NCBI RefSeq assembly: GCF_015644665.1 | Contig: NZ_JADOBQ010000004.1 | Location: 317,501-381,500, forward strand | Source: Roseobacter sp. MH60115 | GTDB taxonomy: Bacteria; Pseudomonadota; Alphaproteobacteria; Rhodobacterales; Rhodobacteraceae | DNA length: 64,000 bases | Reading direction: 5' to 3' | Part shown: positions 50,732 to 61,839 of the stretch, piece after piece | Layout of the letters: the number at the start of each line of letters is the position of its first letter | How positions within the stretch are numbered: the first letter of the stretch is position 1 | Position numbers and translations under genes: made by a program | Notes under the pieces: model-generated | What the model saw: the letters and a program-made list of their open reading frames with translations, nothing else | Told to the model about the DNA's origin: nothing | The model's database searches: none

Positions 50732-51340
50732 ATGACCCATGCTCTGATCGTGATCGATGTGCAAAAGGATTTCTGTCCGGGTGGCGCGCTTGCCGTGCCT
50801 GACGGCGATGCCATCGTGGGGCCGGTCAACGCCCTGATCGCAGAAGCGGATGCCGTCATCCTGACGCAGGACTGGCACCCGGCGGGGCATTCGTCCTTTG
50901 CCTCCTCGCATGACGGGAAATCCCCCTATGACATGATCCAGATGCCCTATGGGCCGCAGGTGCTATGGCCCGATCACTGCATTCAGGGCAGCCTTGGCGC
51001 GCAGTTCCATCCTGAGCTTCACACGGATCGCGCGAACCTGATCATTCGCAAAGGCTACAACCCCGCCATCGACAGCTATTCTGCCTTCTTCGAGAACGAC
51101 CACACGACACCCACCGGGCTCGAAGGCTACCTGCGCACCCGTGGTATCGAAACACTCACGATGGTGGGGCTGGCGTTGGATTTCTGCGTGAATTTCTCTG
51201 CCGTAGATGCCGCCAAGCTGGGCTTTGACGTGCAGGTACGTGAAGACCTGTGCCGCGCCATCGATCTGGACGGATCACTGGCCGCCGCACGGGACGGCAT
51301 GCGCGCCGCTGGCGTGACGCTGGAGACAGCGCATGGTTGA
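50732..51340 (+). CDS. pncA: Nicotinamidase PncA
   Basis: Hydrolase of 202 residues that converts nicotinamide to nicotinate for NAD salvage. Catalytic features are the aspartate in VIDVQKDFCPGG, the metal ligands in TQDWHPAGHSSF, the lysine in IIRKGYNPAIDSYSAF and the nucleophilic cysteine in GLALDFCVNFSA. ATG 50732 follows GAGAGGTGCGC; a far longer in-frame reading runs antisense to trhO and was rejected. It overlaps pncB by eight bases, so the two salvage steps are encoded together. Confidence 0.95.
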   Translation: MTHALIVIDVQKDFCPGGALAVPDGDAIVGPVNALIAEADAVILTQDWHPAGHSSFASSHDGKSPYDMIQMPYGPQVLWPDHCIQGSLGAQFHPELHTDRANLIIRKGYNPAIDSYSAFFENDHTTPTGLEGYLRTRGIETLTMVGLALDFCVNFSAVDAAKLGFDVQVREDLCRAIDLDGSLAAARDGMRAAGVTLETAHG

Positions 51341-52625
51341 TATCGCCACCCGCGTCTGGAACCACAAATGGAAGATCGACCCGATTGTCCGCTCGCTGAT
51401 CGACACGGATTTCTACAAACTCCTGATGTGCCAGTCGGTGTTCCGCAACAAGCCCGGCACGCGGGTCACCTTCAGCCTGATCAACCGCTCCAAACATGTG
51501 CCGCTGGCCGAATTGATCGACGAGGGCGAGCTGCGCGAGCAGCTGGACCACATCCGTTCGCTGTCGCTGTCGCGGGGGGAAAGCACCTGGCTGCGGGGCA
51601 ATACATTTTACGGCAAGCGCCAGATGTTCCGCCCGGATTTCATGGAGTGGTTCGAAAGCCTGCGCCTGCCAGCCTACCATCTGGAGCGCAAGGGTGACCA
51701 GTACGAGCTGACGTTCGAGGGCAACTGGCCCGAGGTCATGCTCTGGGAAATCCCGGCGCTTGCGGTGTTGATGGAATTGCGGGGCCGTGCGGTTCTCGAC
51801 CAGATGGGCAAGTTCGAACTGCAGGTGCTTTATGCCCGTGCCATGACCCGCGTCTGGGAAAAGATCGAGGCGATGCGCGACATCCCGGACCTGTCGATTG
51901 CCGATTTCGGCACGCGGCGGCGGCACAGCTACCTCTGGCAGGATTGGTGCGTACAGGCGATGCAGGAAGGTCTCGGTCAGGCCTTTACCGGGACGTCGAA
52001 TTGCAAGATCGCGATGAACCGCGAGTTGGAGGCGATCGGGACCAATGCGCATGAACTGCCCATGGTCTATGCCGCCCTCGCGAAAACCGACGAAGACCTG
52101 GCGCAAGCCCCCTATGACGTTCTGTCGGACTGGCACGATGAGCATGAGGGAAACCTGCGCATCATCCTGCCAGACACCTTCGGGACCAAGGGATTTCTGG
52201 AAAAAGCGCCCGACTGGCTCGCCGGTTGGACAGGCATCCGCATTGACAGCGGTGATCCTGCCGTTGCCGCGCAACATGCGATTGAGTGGTGGAAGGCACG
52301 GGGCGAAGACCCCGCCACCAAGCGGATCATTTTCAGTGACGGTCTGGATGTGGATAAAATCCGTTCCCTGCACCACCAGTTTGCGCGTCGCACCAATGTG
52401 TCGTTCGGGTGGGGCACGCTTTTGACCAATGATTTCCGCAATCTGGTGCCCGATGACCGGCTGGCGCCCTTCTCGCTTGTCTGCAAGGCCGTCGAGGCGA
52501 ACGGCACGCCAACCGTGAAGCTCTCCGACAATCCGAACAAGGCCATGGGCCCTGCGTCCGAGATTGACCGCTACAAACATGTGTTCGGGGTGGGCGATCA
52601 GGTCGCGCAGGACGTCATTGTCTGA
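51333..52625 (+). CDS. pncB: Nicotinate phosphoribosyltransferase PncB
   Basis: Enzyme of 430 residues that joins nicotinate to phosphoribosyl pyrophosphate, giving nicotinate mononucleotide. The N-terminal SLIDTDFYKLLMCQSVF, the middle FSLINRSKHVPLAE and IADFGTRRRHSYLWQDW, and the C-terminal SFGWGTLLTNDFRNLVPD are PncB blocks. Its start lies inside the end of pncA. With pncA it forms a compact Preiss-Handler salvage unit, followed 12 bases later by a class IV aminotransferase gene. Confidence 0.94.
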   Translation: MVDIATRVWNHKWKIDPIVRSLIDTDFYKLLMCQSVFRNKPGTRVTFSLINRSKHVPLAELIDEGELREQLDHIRSLSLSRGESTWLRGNTFYGKRQMFRPDFMEWFESLRLPAYHLERKGDQYELTFEGNWPEVMLWEIPALAVLMELRGRAVLDQMGKFELQVLYARAMTRVWEKIEAMRDIPDLSIADFGTRRRHSYLWQDWCVQAMQEGLGQAFTGTSNCKIAMNRELEAIGTNAHELPMVYAALAKTDEDLAQAPYDVLSDWHDEHEGNLRIILPDTFGTKGFLEKAPDWLAGWTGIRIDSGDPAVAAQHAIEWWKARGEDPATKRIIFSDGLDVDKIRSLHHQFARRTNVSFGWGTLLTNDFRNLVPDDRLAPFSLVCKAVEANGTPTVKLSDNPNKAMGPASEIDRYKHVFGVGDQVAQDVIV

Positions 52626-52637
52626 CGGGGGCCGGAC

Positions 52638-53552
52638 ATGATGGATACACACACCACCCATGACGCCGCCGAAGATGCCCGCAACCGGGACATCAAGATT
52701 TTCGTAAACGGTGATCTTGTGCACCGCGATGAGGCAAAGGTCTCCGTCTATGACAGCGGCTTTCTGCTGGGGGATGGCATGTGGGAAGGCATGCGGCTCT
52801 ATAATGGCACATGGGCGTTTTTCGACGAGCACATGGACCGGTTCTTTGCCTCCTGCAAAGCCGTATCTCTGGATGTCGGCATGGACCGCGCCGGTATTCT
52901 TGAGGCGCTGACACGCACGGCTGAGGCCAATGGGATGACCACCGATGTGCATTGCCGTTTGATGCTGACACGGGGCGTCAAGGTAAAACCTTTTCAGCAC
53001 CCCTCGCTTAGTCGCAGCGGCCCGACCTTGGTCATCATCATGGAGCACTCCAGGCCCGTCGACAGCCTGCAGTCCAAGGGCATCCGCCTCGCTTCCGTGC
53101 CGCAGGTGCGTGGGTTGCCCACATCGCAAGACCCTAAGCTCAACAGCCATTCCAAGCTGAATTGCGTGATCGCCTGCCTGCAAGCCGAAGAGGCGGGCGC
53201 GGATGAGGCACTGATGCTGGATCCGCATGGGTTTGTGAACACGACCAACGCCTGCAATTTCTTCATCGTCCGCAAGGGCGCGGTTTGGACGTCGACCGGA
53301 GACTACTGCATGAACGGCGTCACCCGGCAAAAGGTGATCGACCTCTGCCGCGCCAATCATATTCCTGTCTTCGAGAAAAACTTCTCGCTCTATGAAGCCT
53401 ACGGCGCGGATGAGGCGTTCCTGACGGGCACATTCGGGGCGCAGACGCCGGTTGCCAGCATTGATGGCAAAGAGATCGGAGACGGCGCGCGGCCCGTAAC
53501 CGCGCGCATTCAGGCCCTCTACAAAGAGCTGATTGCCCAGATGACTGCCTGA
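52638..53552 (+). CDS. Class IV pyridoxal-phosphate aminotransferase
   Basis: Fold-type IV PLP enzyme of 304 residues, a family containing branched-chain amino acid aminotransferase, D-amino acid aminotransferase and aminodeoxychorismate lyase. Typical blocks are AKVSVYDSGFLLGDGMWEG near the N terminus, SQDPKLNSHSKLNCVIACLQ with the probable PLP lysine, DEALMLDPHGFVNTTNACNF, and DEAFLTGTFGAQTPVASIDG. It lies 12 bases after pncB and is probably co-transcribed. Substrate cannot be fixed; the sequence is not a close match to IlvE by eye. Confidence 0.83.
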   Translation: MMDTHTTHDAAEDARNRDIKIFVNGDLVHRDEAKVSVYDSGFLLGDGMWEGMRLYNGTWAFFDEHMDRFFASCKAVSLDVGMDRAGILEALTRTAEANGMTTDVHCRLMLTRGVKVKPFQHPSLSRSGPTLVIIMEHSRPVDSLQSKGIRLASVPQVRGLPTSQDPKLNSHSKLNCVIACLQAEEAGADEALMLDPHGFVNTTNACNFFIVRKGAVWTSTGDYCMNGVTRQKVIDLCRANHIPVFEKNFSLYEAYGADEAFLTGTFGAQTPVASIDGKEIGDGARPVTARIQALYKELIAQMTA

Positions 53553-53553
53553 A

Positions 53554-53594
53554 CCACACATCCGGACAGGCGCGGCGACCTGCCCTATGTGGTC
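53554..53594. terminator. Possible bidirectional terminator
   Basis: An imperfect hairpin with outer arms ACCACACAT/ATGTGGT and inner arms CAGG/CCTG lies between two convergent genes. It has no long U run, so confidence is low. Confidence 0.35.
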
Positions 53595-53987
53595 TCAGTG
53601 CACCCTGAACGGAACCGTATGGGGTTTCCCGACACGCTTGCTCCCGTCTCCGGCGGTCGGCACGACCTGTTTGCGCGGATAGACGTTTTCCGCGCCTTGT
53701 GGCACCAGCAGATGCATCACCGCATTGCGCCGCCGAATGCCCACACCCGACTTCTTGGCGACCTTGTAGAGGTTGACGATCACCATGGATTTCGACCATC
53801 CGGTTTCGGCCACGATCTGTTCGACCGAAGAGCCCTGGCCCAATGCGTCTATCAGGTAAGCGGCCACGGTGCCGTCTTCGGGCAACGCCACATCCCCCTT
53901 GTGGTTGGCAGGTTTGACCAAAATGCGGTCAGAATTCAGATGGGCCAGCGCGGCAATGCGCCCCGAGCGTGCACGTTCCAATGTCAT
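53595..53987 (-). CDS. Small hypothetical protein with helix-turn-helix-like region
   Basis: Protein of 130 residues of unknown function. The middle (VAAYLIDALGQGSSVEQIVA, then ETGWSKSMVIVNLYKVAKK) reads like a winged helix DNA-binding fold, and the C-terminal third is basic. ATG 53987 follows AGAGGATCGCT. It is a lone gene, convergent to the aminotransferase and followed upstream by a long gene-free stretch. A DNA-binding role is possible, but no family is recognised. Confidence 0.6.
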   Translation of the reverse strand: MTLERARSGRIAALAHLNSDRILVKPANHKGDVALPEDGTVAAYLIDALGQGSSVEQIVAETGWSKSMVIVNLYKVAKKSGVGIRRRNAVMHLLVPQGAENVYPRKQVVPTAGDGSKRVGKPHTVPFRVH

Positions 53988-54642
53988 AAAGCGATCCTCT
54001 CGTTAACAACTGTTTGGGAGAGGCCGGATGCACCGAATCCATCGATAAAAACTGCCGACGATTCTATCGCCGTACCAGCCCGACAGGTCTGTTTCATCCG
54101 TTTTGGCATTCAACCAACTCCCAAGCTTGCCCCACCCAGATGTCGATTGCAGCGGGCGTCCCAAATAGATGCGACACGCCAACTGTGCCCAACTTATGCC
54201 ATATTTCTGCTCGAATTCAACACAAGGTCGAGATCGTCTCCGCCCTGGAAACACTCCCTCGCCGTGGGCCGGATTAGGGCCGTGGGGGATGATTAACAGG
54301 CGTGCAACTAGTGGTGGAAAGCCTCTAAAATTCATATTTCGTAAATACTTAAGCAGGGGCTTTGACTGCGCTAAAAAACTTCGCGTGACGGTGGAAAAAC
54401 GACGATGCGAGCGAATCAACTGCTTGTTTTTGGAGACGCTTTCTGGTGATCGCAGACATATTGTCGATCTCGGAATGTGGTCGAATTGTGGCTTTGACGC
54501 TCTCAGGGGAAATATCGCCGGATCAGATCTGGTAACGCTTTGGTAAGTTGAATATTCAAGGGAACCTTTTTGTAAGGCTTTGCGATATACTCAAACCAGC
54601 CAGGCTTTGGCGTGTAGGGGAATGTATAGTGAGGGAATTGTT
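53988..54642. other. Gene-free stretch upstream of the L,D-transpeptidase gene
   Basis: No gene is recognised in these 655 bases. Frames that stay open lack ribosome sites and family motifs. A 15-base quasi-palindrome (54518-54532) lies about 110 bases ahead of the L,D-transpeptidase and may be a regulatory site. The stretch separates two divergent genes and must hold both promoters. Confidence 0.5.
54518..54532. promoter_or_regulatory. Quasi-palindrome upstream of the L,D-transpeptidase gene
   Basis: CCGGATCAGATCTGG is symmetric as CC-n-GATC-n-GATC-n-GG. It is a candidate regulator site of unknown identity. Confidence 0.25.
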
Positions 54643-55233
54643 ATGAAACGTCGTGATTTTATCTTGGCATCAAGTGCCAGCGTTGTGACCATCGGTGCCG
54701 GTCGTGCGCTTGCCTCTGTTCCGGCCAGCCTGCCGGACTACAACATGCCGGAAGAGTTCTTGCCGCGGGAAGTGCGGATCAAGAACGACTTTGCTCCCAA
54801 TGAAATCCACGTGGATCCGGCGCAGTTTGCGCTCTACTGGACGCTGCCCGACCAAAAGGCGATCCGCTATTCAATTGGTATCGGGCGTCCTGGGCTGTAT
54901 GAGGCAGGCGAATTTTACGTCGGTGCAAAGAAGGAATGGCCCAGCTGGACGCCGACGCCTGACATGATCGAGCGGGATCCAGAAAGCTATGCGCGTTTTG
55001 CCGATGGTATGGCGGGCGGTATCAACAATCCATTGGGGTCACGCGGTCTGTACCTCTTCCAGCCTGGCATTGGCGACACCTTCCTGCGCGTCCACGGCAC
55101 GAATGAACCCAAGACCATTGGTCAGCGTGTTTCCAACGGCTGCGCGCGGCTGGTGAATGATCAGATGATCGACCTCTACAACCGCGTGCCAATGAACAGC
55201 CGCGTCGTGCTCTATCCCGCTGATCTCAGCTGA
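54643..55233 (+). CDS. L,D-transpeptidase (YkuD family) with twin-arginine-like signal
   Basis: Periplasmic enzyme of 196 residues that makes 3-3 crosslinks in peptidoglycan or attaches proteins to it. The signal sequence starts MKRRDFILASSASVVTIGAG, with a twin arginine, so Tat export is possible. The catalytic block is VHGTNEPKTIGQRVSNGCAR, containing the active histidine and the SxGCxR cysteine. ATG 54643 follows GAGGGAATTGTT. It stands alone between unrelated genes. This is the ErfK/YbiS type often found in several copies in alphaproteobacteria. Confidence 0.92.
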   Translation: MKRRDFILASSASVVTIGAGRALASVPASLPDYNMPEEFLPREVRIKNDFAPNEIHVDPAQFALYWTLPDQKAIRYSIGIGRPGLYEAGEFYVGAKKEWPSWTPTPDMIERDPESYARFADGMAGGINNPLGSRGLYLFQPGIGDTFLRVHGTNEPKTIGQRVSNGCARLVNDQMIDLYNRVPMNSRVVLYPADLS

Positions 55234-55416
55234 AATCATCCGACCTGCACGGTATCGGCGGTACAAGATTGCATCGCCGATACACGCATAAGTCTATGGG
55301 CCGCTTCCGGTCCCCATGTGGGGCTGTGCGGCTTGGTTGGGTACCATCCTGATATCCCGCAGGGTGTCAGGACGGTAGCGCGGCAGGCGCACGCATGTCC
55401 GTAAGCTAGCGTTGAA

Positions 55417-56844
55417 CTATTCCGCCGCCCAGCCTGACACCGCTTTAACCTCGAGGAACTCCTCCAGCCCGTAGGTGCCGCCCTCGCGGCCATTGCCGGA
55501 CTGCTTGTAACCGCCGAAGGGCGAGCCCTGCGCAAAGCTCTGACCGTTGGTTTCCACCATGCCGGACCGCAGGCGCCGCGCCACGCGCCGCCGTTTCTCA
55601 TCATCCTCCGTCTGTACGTAGTTGGTGAGACCGTAGGGGGTGTCGTTGGCGATGGCGACCGCCTCCTCCTCGCTCTCAAAAGGAATGATGGAGAGCACTG
55701 GGCCAAAGATTTCCTCGCGCGCGATGGTCATCTCGTTAGTGACATCGGCAAAGACCGTCGGTTTGGCGTAGTAGCCGCGGTTCAGCCCATCGGGGCGTCC
55801 CAGACCCCCGGCGACCAGGCGTGCCTCGCCCATACCGGTCTCGATCAATGCCTGCACCTTGTCGAACTGCGCCTTGGAGACCAATGGACCGATATGCTTG
55901 CCCTCTTCCGAGGCGGGGCCCACATGCGTATTCCGCGCCGTCTCGGCCGCCATTTCGACCGCTTCATCATAGCGCGATTTGTGCACCAGCATCCGGGTGG
56001 GCGCGTTGCAGGACTGTCCCGTGTTGCGAAAACAGCGGATGGCCCCGGCCTTGGCGGCCTTGGGGTGCGCGTCTTCGAAAATGATATTGGCGCCCTTGCC
56101 GCCGAGCTCGAGGCTGACCCGCTTGAGCGTATCAGCCGCGGCTTTCGAGATGGCGATGCCTGCGCGGGTGGAGCCGGTGAAGCTGACCATATCGACGCCG
56201 GGATGCGCGGACAGTTGGCTGCCGACGCCCGCACCGTCGCCATTGACCAGGTTGAAGACGCCCGCCGGAAAGCCCGCCTCATGCACGAACTCGGCGAACA
56301 GCAGACCGGAGAGCGGCGCGATTTCCGACGGCTTCAGCACCATGGTGCAACCGGTCGCCATCGCGGGCACCGCCTTGAGAATGATCTGGTTCATCGGCCA
56401 GTTCCACGGCGTGATCAGCGCGCAAACGCCGATGGGTTCGAGCAGAGTCTTTTCCGTGGCGGTGAAGTCTCGGTCAAAGCTGAAATCCTCGAAAGCCTTC
56501 AAGAAACCTTCAAGGTGCCAGCTGCCCGCCCCCACCTGCTGTGCCCGGCTGAGATCGATCGGTGCGCCCATTTCCATCGACATGGCCTGCGCCATTTCCT
56601 CGGACCGTGCCTTGTACACCTCCAACAGGCGCTGCATGAGGGCTGTGCGTTCTTCTTTGCTGGTCTGTGACCAGCTCTCGAAAGCGCTGCGGGCGGCCGC
56701 GACGGCCGCATCTGTGTCCGCCTGATCACCCAGCGAGATCACGGCGCATTGCTCTTCCGTCGATGGGTCGATGACGGCGAAGTCATTTGCTTTGGCGGGC
56801 GCGACCCATTGGCCGTCGATATAGAAATCACGTTTTTCCAACAT
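55417..56844 (-). CDS. NAD(P)-dependent aldehyde dehydrogenase
   Basis: Cytosolic enzyme of 475 residues of the ALDH superfamily. Key blocks are ITPWNWPMNQIILKAVPAMA, the glutamate in SLELGGKGANIIFEDA and the catalytic cysteine in NTGQSCNAPTRML. The C-terminal PFGGYKQSGNGREGGTYGLE is typical. ATG 56844 follows AGGAGAGAACCC. It is divergent from the peroxiredoxin gene. The substrate cannot be told; it could oxidise aldehydes from amine breakdown, but it lies 40 kb from the polyamine genes, so this is only a possibility. Confidence 0.88.
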   Translation of the reverse strand: MLEKRDFYIDGQWVAPAKANDFAVIDPSTEEQCAVISLGDQADTDAAVAAARSAFESWSQTSKEERTALMQRLLEVYKARSEEMAQAMSMEMGAPIDLSRAQQVGAGSWHLEGFLKAFEDFSFDRDFTATEKTLLEPIGVCALITPWNWPMNQIILKAVPAMATGCTMVLKPSEIAPLSGLLFAEFVHEAGFPAGVFNLVNGDGAGVGSQLSAHPGVDMVSFTGSTRAGIAISKAAADTLKRVSLELGGKGANIIFEDAHPKAAKAGAIRCFRNTGQSCNAPTRMLVHKSRYDEAVEMAAETARNTHVGPASEEGKHIGPLVSKAQFDKVQALIETGMGEARLVAGGLGRPDGLNRGYYAKPTVFADVTNEMTIAREEIFGPVLSIIPFESEEEAVAIANDTPYGLTNYVQTEDDEKRRRVARRLRSGMVETNGQSFAQGSPFGGYKQSGNGREGGTYGLEEFLEVKAVSGWAAE

Positions 56845-57005
56845 GGGTTCTCTCCTGTTTTTGTGGCGCTGATCCCTGTGGCGCGGATCATTTAGCGGCA
56901 CTCTGTCACCGGGGACGACCCTCTGCAAGAGAGGGGATGAAAGACGCGGGCGAAGGTATTAGGTTAACGGCACGAGTCACTCACAGCATTGCACCGGAGG
57001 ACACT

Positions 57006-57659
57006 ATGGGCTTGCGCATCAACGACACTGTGCCGAATTTAACGGTCGAAACAGACCATGGCACGATACAACTGCACGACTGGATCGGCGATAGCTGGGC
57101 CATCCTGTTCTCGCACCCCAAGGACTTCACACCCGTGTGCACCACCGAATTTGGCGCCGTGGCGCAATTGGCGGATGAATGGGAAAAGCGGGGCACCAAG
57201 GTGATCGGCGTGTCGGTGGACGGCGTCGAGGATCACAAGAAGTGGAAAACCGACATCGAGACCTTCGGCGGCGCCAAGGCCGGTTTTCCGATCATCGCGG
57301 ATGATGGTCTGGAGGTCTCGAAAGCCTTCGACATGCTGCCTGCGGAAGCCTATTTGCCGGATGGCCGCACCCCCGCCGACAGCGCCACGGTGCGTTCGGT
57401 CTTCATCATCGGGCCGGACAAGCAGCTCAAGCTGAGCATGACCTACCCGATGACGGTGGGCCGTAACTTTGCCGAAGTGCTGCGCGCGCTGGACGGCTTG
57501 CAGATGTCCATTGGCAAAGGGGTGGCGACACCCGCCAATTGGAACGTGGGTGATGATGTGATCATCCCGGCAACGGTTTCCGATGAAGACGCCAAGGCGA
57601 AATTCGGCGAATTCAACAAGATCCTTCCCTATCTGCGCACGACAAAGGCACCCGAGTAA
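57006..57659 (+). CDS. 1-Cys peroxiredoxin, Prx6 type
   Basis: Thiol peroxidase of 217 residues that reduces hydrogen peroxide and organic peroxides. The active site is PKDFTPVCTTE with the peroxidatic cysteine at residue 45; no second cysteine is seen, hence the 1-Cys type. The C-terminal arm of Prx6 (ALDGLQMSIGKGVATPANWN) is present. ATG 57006 follows CCGGAGGACACT. A strong hairpin terminator follows the gene, shared with the convergent Lrp-type gene. Confidence 0.93.
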   Translation: MGLRINDTVPNLTVETDHGTIQLHDWIGDSWAILFSHPKDFTPVCTTEFGAVAQLADEWEKRGTKVIGVSVDGVEDHKKWKTDIETFGGAKAGFPIIADDGLEVSKAFDMLPAEAYLPDGRTPADSATVRSVFIIGPDKQLKLSMTYPMTVGRNFAEVLRALDGLQMSIGKGVATPANWNVGDDVIIPATVSDEDAKAKFGEFNKILPYLRTTKAPE

Positions 57660-57665
57660 TCAACC

Positions 57666-57695
57666 TTGAGGCGGCGCTTTCGGGCGTCGCCTCAA
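57666..57695. terminator. Bidirectional terminator between peroxiredoxin and Lrp-type genes
   Basis: The 12-base arms TTGAGGCGGCGC/GCGTCGCCTCAA pair with one G-U wobble around a short loop. It overlaps the last codons of the convergent Lrp-type gene by four bases. Confidence 0.65.
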
Positions 57696-58150
57696 ATCGG
57701 CAGCTCAGTGGTGGACTTCAGGTCTTTCAGGACGAAACTGGAATGCACCTCGCGGACGATGGTGTTGCGCAGCAATGTGTGGGTCATGAAGGCTTCATAT
57801 GCTTCGACATCTGCGACGCGTATTTTCAGCTGGTAGTCGGCAGTGCCTGACGTCGCATAGCATTCGACGATTTCCGGGTGACCTTCGATCAGGCGGGCAA
57901 AGCCGGACACCGTTTCCTCTGCGTGATCCCGCAGGGTGATAGACGCCAGAACACAGAGTTTGCACCCGAGCTTGGCCGGATCAAGCAAGGCCACCCGCGC
58001 TGTGATCAACCCGTTGGCTTCGAACTCCTGCATCCTTCGCCAGACTGTGCTTTGCGCCATGCCGCACCGCTCTGACAGTTGCGCCAGAGACAAGGCAGCA
58101 TCACGCTGGATTTCTTTCAACAACTGGGCATCCGTGCCAGAAATTTTCAT
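57692..58150 (-). CDS. Lrp/AsnC-family transcriptional regulator
   Basis: Regulator of 152 residues with an N-terminal helix-turn-helix (LSLAQLSERCGMAQSTVWRR) and a C-terminal RAM ligand domain (VECYATSGTADYQLKIRVAD). ATG 58150 begins at the domain border; an ATG 24 bases further up is also possible, since AGG lies ahead of it. It is the feast/famine type that senses amino acids. No divergent target gene is next to it, since the upstream neighbour ends in a terminator, so its target may be itself or distant. Confidence 0.87.
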   Translation of the reverse strand: MKISGTDAQLLKEIQRDAALSLAQLSERCGMAQSTVWRRMQEFEANGLITARVALLDPAKLGCKLCVLASITLRDHAEETVSGFARLIEGHPEIVECYATSGTADYQLKIRVADVEAYEAFMTHTLLRNTIVREVHSSFVLKDLKSTTELPI

Positions 58151-58199
58151 ATTCGCACCCAAGTTCGAGATCATTACTCGTAACCTGTCGCGTGGCGCG

Positions 58200-58231
58200 A
58201 AAAAAGCCCCCGATTGAAAACCGGGGCTTTC
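58200..58231 (-). terminator. Intrinsic terminator of the GDSL hydrolase gene
   Basis: Read on the minus strand, the 8-base stem AAAGCCCC/GGGGCTTT is followed by a run of seven U (the stem and run share bases). It lies 17 bases after the stop. Confidence 0.8.
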
Positions 58232-58247
58232 CTTGTCTCGTACCGGT

Positions 58248-59384
58248 TCAGGCCGCGCGGCGGCGTCGCGCGATCACCCCGAAGGCACCCAGCCCCGCAA
58301 GCATCAAGGGCAGACCTGCAGGCAGCGGTACAGCTGCCGGTATCTGGCTTTCGATGCGGGAAAGCGCGAATTCGGCAAATTCAGACTGCGCGATCCGGTT
58401 CGGATGCACGCCATCCGCAAAAAGCACCTGATCGGCGCGTGTTGGGTCAAAGATTGGCTGGCCATCGCCATTCAAGCCGACAAAGGAACAGTTTCCTTCA
58501 ATCTGCAGAACACGCAGGCTTGTGGTGCAGGGAAAAATCGTATCGACAATCCCCAGACTGTCTGCCCGGTCGATCAGTTCATTGAAAAACGAGAACTGGT
58601 CGATCCGCATGATGGTCAACCCATCATCTGTTTCCAGTTTCTGTAGGCCGGCTTCCAGCTCCGCGTTGAAGAGAAGCGATGCGCCTTGAATGGCCGCCGC
58701 GACACCGCTAAGTGCGGCCACGGCAGCCTCGGCTGCGGCGATTTCCGCAGGGTCGGCTGCCGGGTCCAGTTTAAGGGCGGCAAGTCTTGCCTGCGCCAAG
58801 ACCAGCTCTGCGTTGAACGCCGGTGTGCGGCTGATGTCCGGCAGATTGGAAACGAGGAAATCGTCGAACTGCGCCCCGGTTGCGGCCACGGCGCGGATGC
58901 CGTCGATCACCTCACTGGCGGTTCTGATCGGGTTGAACTCCGGCGTGCCCAACTGCTGGAAGAAGTCATTGGCCCCGAAGAGGACGGATATCAGCGGGTT
59001 GGACCCGGCGTTGCCAACCGTGGCCGCGAAGCTGGCGGCCTGGTTCTTGAAGGTCGAGAGTGCGGTCAGAGCCGCAACCTGTGCCGGTGGCACGGTGCCG
59101 CCAGCGCTGTAGTCGGTGGTATTGGTATCACCCGCGGTCGCGCCGCCCAGTGCATAGTTCTGTGTCTCCCGGCGTGCGTCGCGGAATCTGTCGGCGATGA
59201 TTTCGGTCCAGACAGGGCCGTTGGAAAAGCGCCCGCCGACACTGGGCGGCGCAAGCTGAACCAGCTTGCCATCGTCGGACAGGCTGTCGCCAAAGGCGTA
59301 GTAGCTGGTGAAATCGAGCGGACCGGCGTGCGCGCCAGTGGCCAATCCCACGGCCAGCCCAAAGGATAATATCTGCTGTTTCAT
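58248..59384 (-). CDS. Secreted GDSL/SGNH hydrolase with VPLPA-CTERM sorting tail
   Basis: Predicted secreted esterase or lipase of 378 residues. Signal peptide MKQQILSFGLAVGLATGAHA is followed by the block YAFGDSLSD with the nucleophile serine at residue 34. GANDFF is the conserved Asn block and DGVHPN the Asp-His pair near the C terminus. The last 28 residues (VPLPAGLPLMLAGLGAFGVI, then a basic RRRR end) form a VPLPA-CTERM anchor, a tag for exosortase-like sorting. ATG 59384 gives a good signal peptide. Substrate is unknown. Confidence 0.88.
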   Translation of the reverse strand: MKQQILSFGLAVGLATGAHAGPLDFTSYYAFGDSLSDDGKLVQLAPPSVGGRFSNGPVWTEIIADRFRDARRETQNYALGGATAGDTNTTDYSAGGTVPPAQVAALTALSTFKNQAASFAATVGNAGSNPLISVLFGANDFFQQLGTPEFNPIRTASEVIDGIRAVAATGAQFDDFLVSNLPDISRTPAFNAELVLAQARLAALKLDPAADPAEIAAAEAAVAALSGVAAAIQGASLLFNAELEAGLQKLETDDGLTIMRIDQFSFFNELIDRADSLGIVDTIFPCTTSLRVLQIEGNCSFVGLNGDGQPIFDPTRADQVLFADGVHPNRIAQSEFAEFALSRIESQIPAAVPLPAGLPLMLAGLGAFGVIARRRRAA

Positions 59385-59481
59385 AATGGCCCTCCCAAGC
59401 CGGAATCGACTGAAAGGGTACCACCGTTTGGCCCTCCGCCTAGCCTGACCTGACGGAAAGTGTCCTGGACGCTACGTCACG

Positions 59482-59512
59482 AAAAAGGCCCCGGCGTTTC
59501 CACCGGGGCCCT
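59482..59512 (-). terminator. Intrinsic terminator of pnp
   Basis: On the minus strand, GGCCCCGG/CCGGGGCC forms a perfect 8-base stem followed by TTTTTC, 24 bases after the pnp stop. Confidence 0.85.
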
Positions 59513-59533
59513 GACTTTCAAACGCTACGCAGA

Positions 59534-61672
<2,139 letters not shown>

Positions 61673-61839
61673 CTAGGTTCCTCAAGTTGGCCCATTGGCC
61701 ATTTGCATAGGGGGCGTATTCCCCCTGACCCCGGTATCTTCTTTTGGCGGCGCTGAGGTCCGGGCGCCGGCTTTCAGATTGCGCGTACGTACACGAGATC
61801 GCAGCCATTGGAAAGGGAGGGTTTACGCAGCGTTCGAGC

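Noticed and set aside
51156-53561. Very long minus-strand open frame of about 800 codons
   Set aside because: It is antisense to pncB and the class IV aminotransferase, both clear genes, and shows no family motif. Long antisense frames are common in GC-rich DNA.
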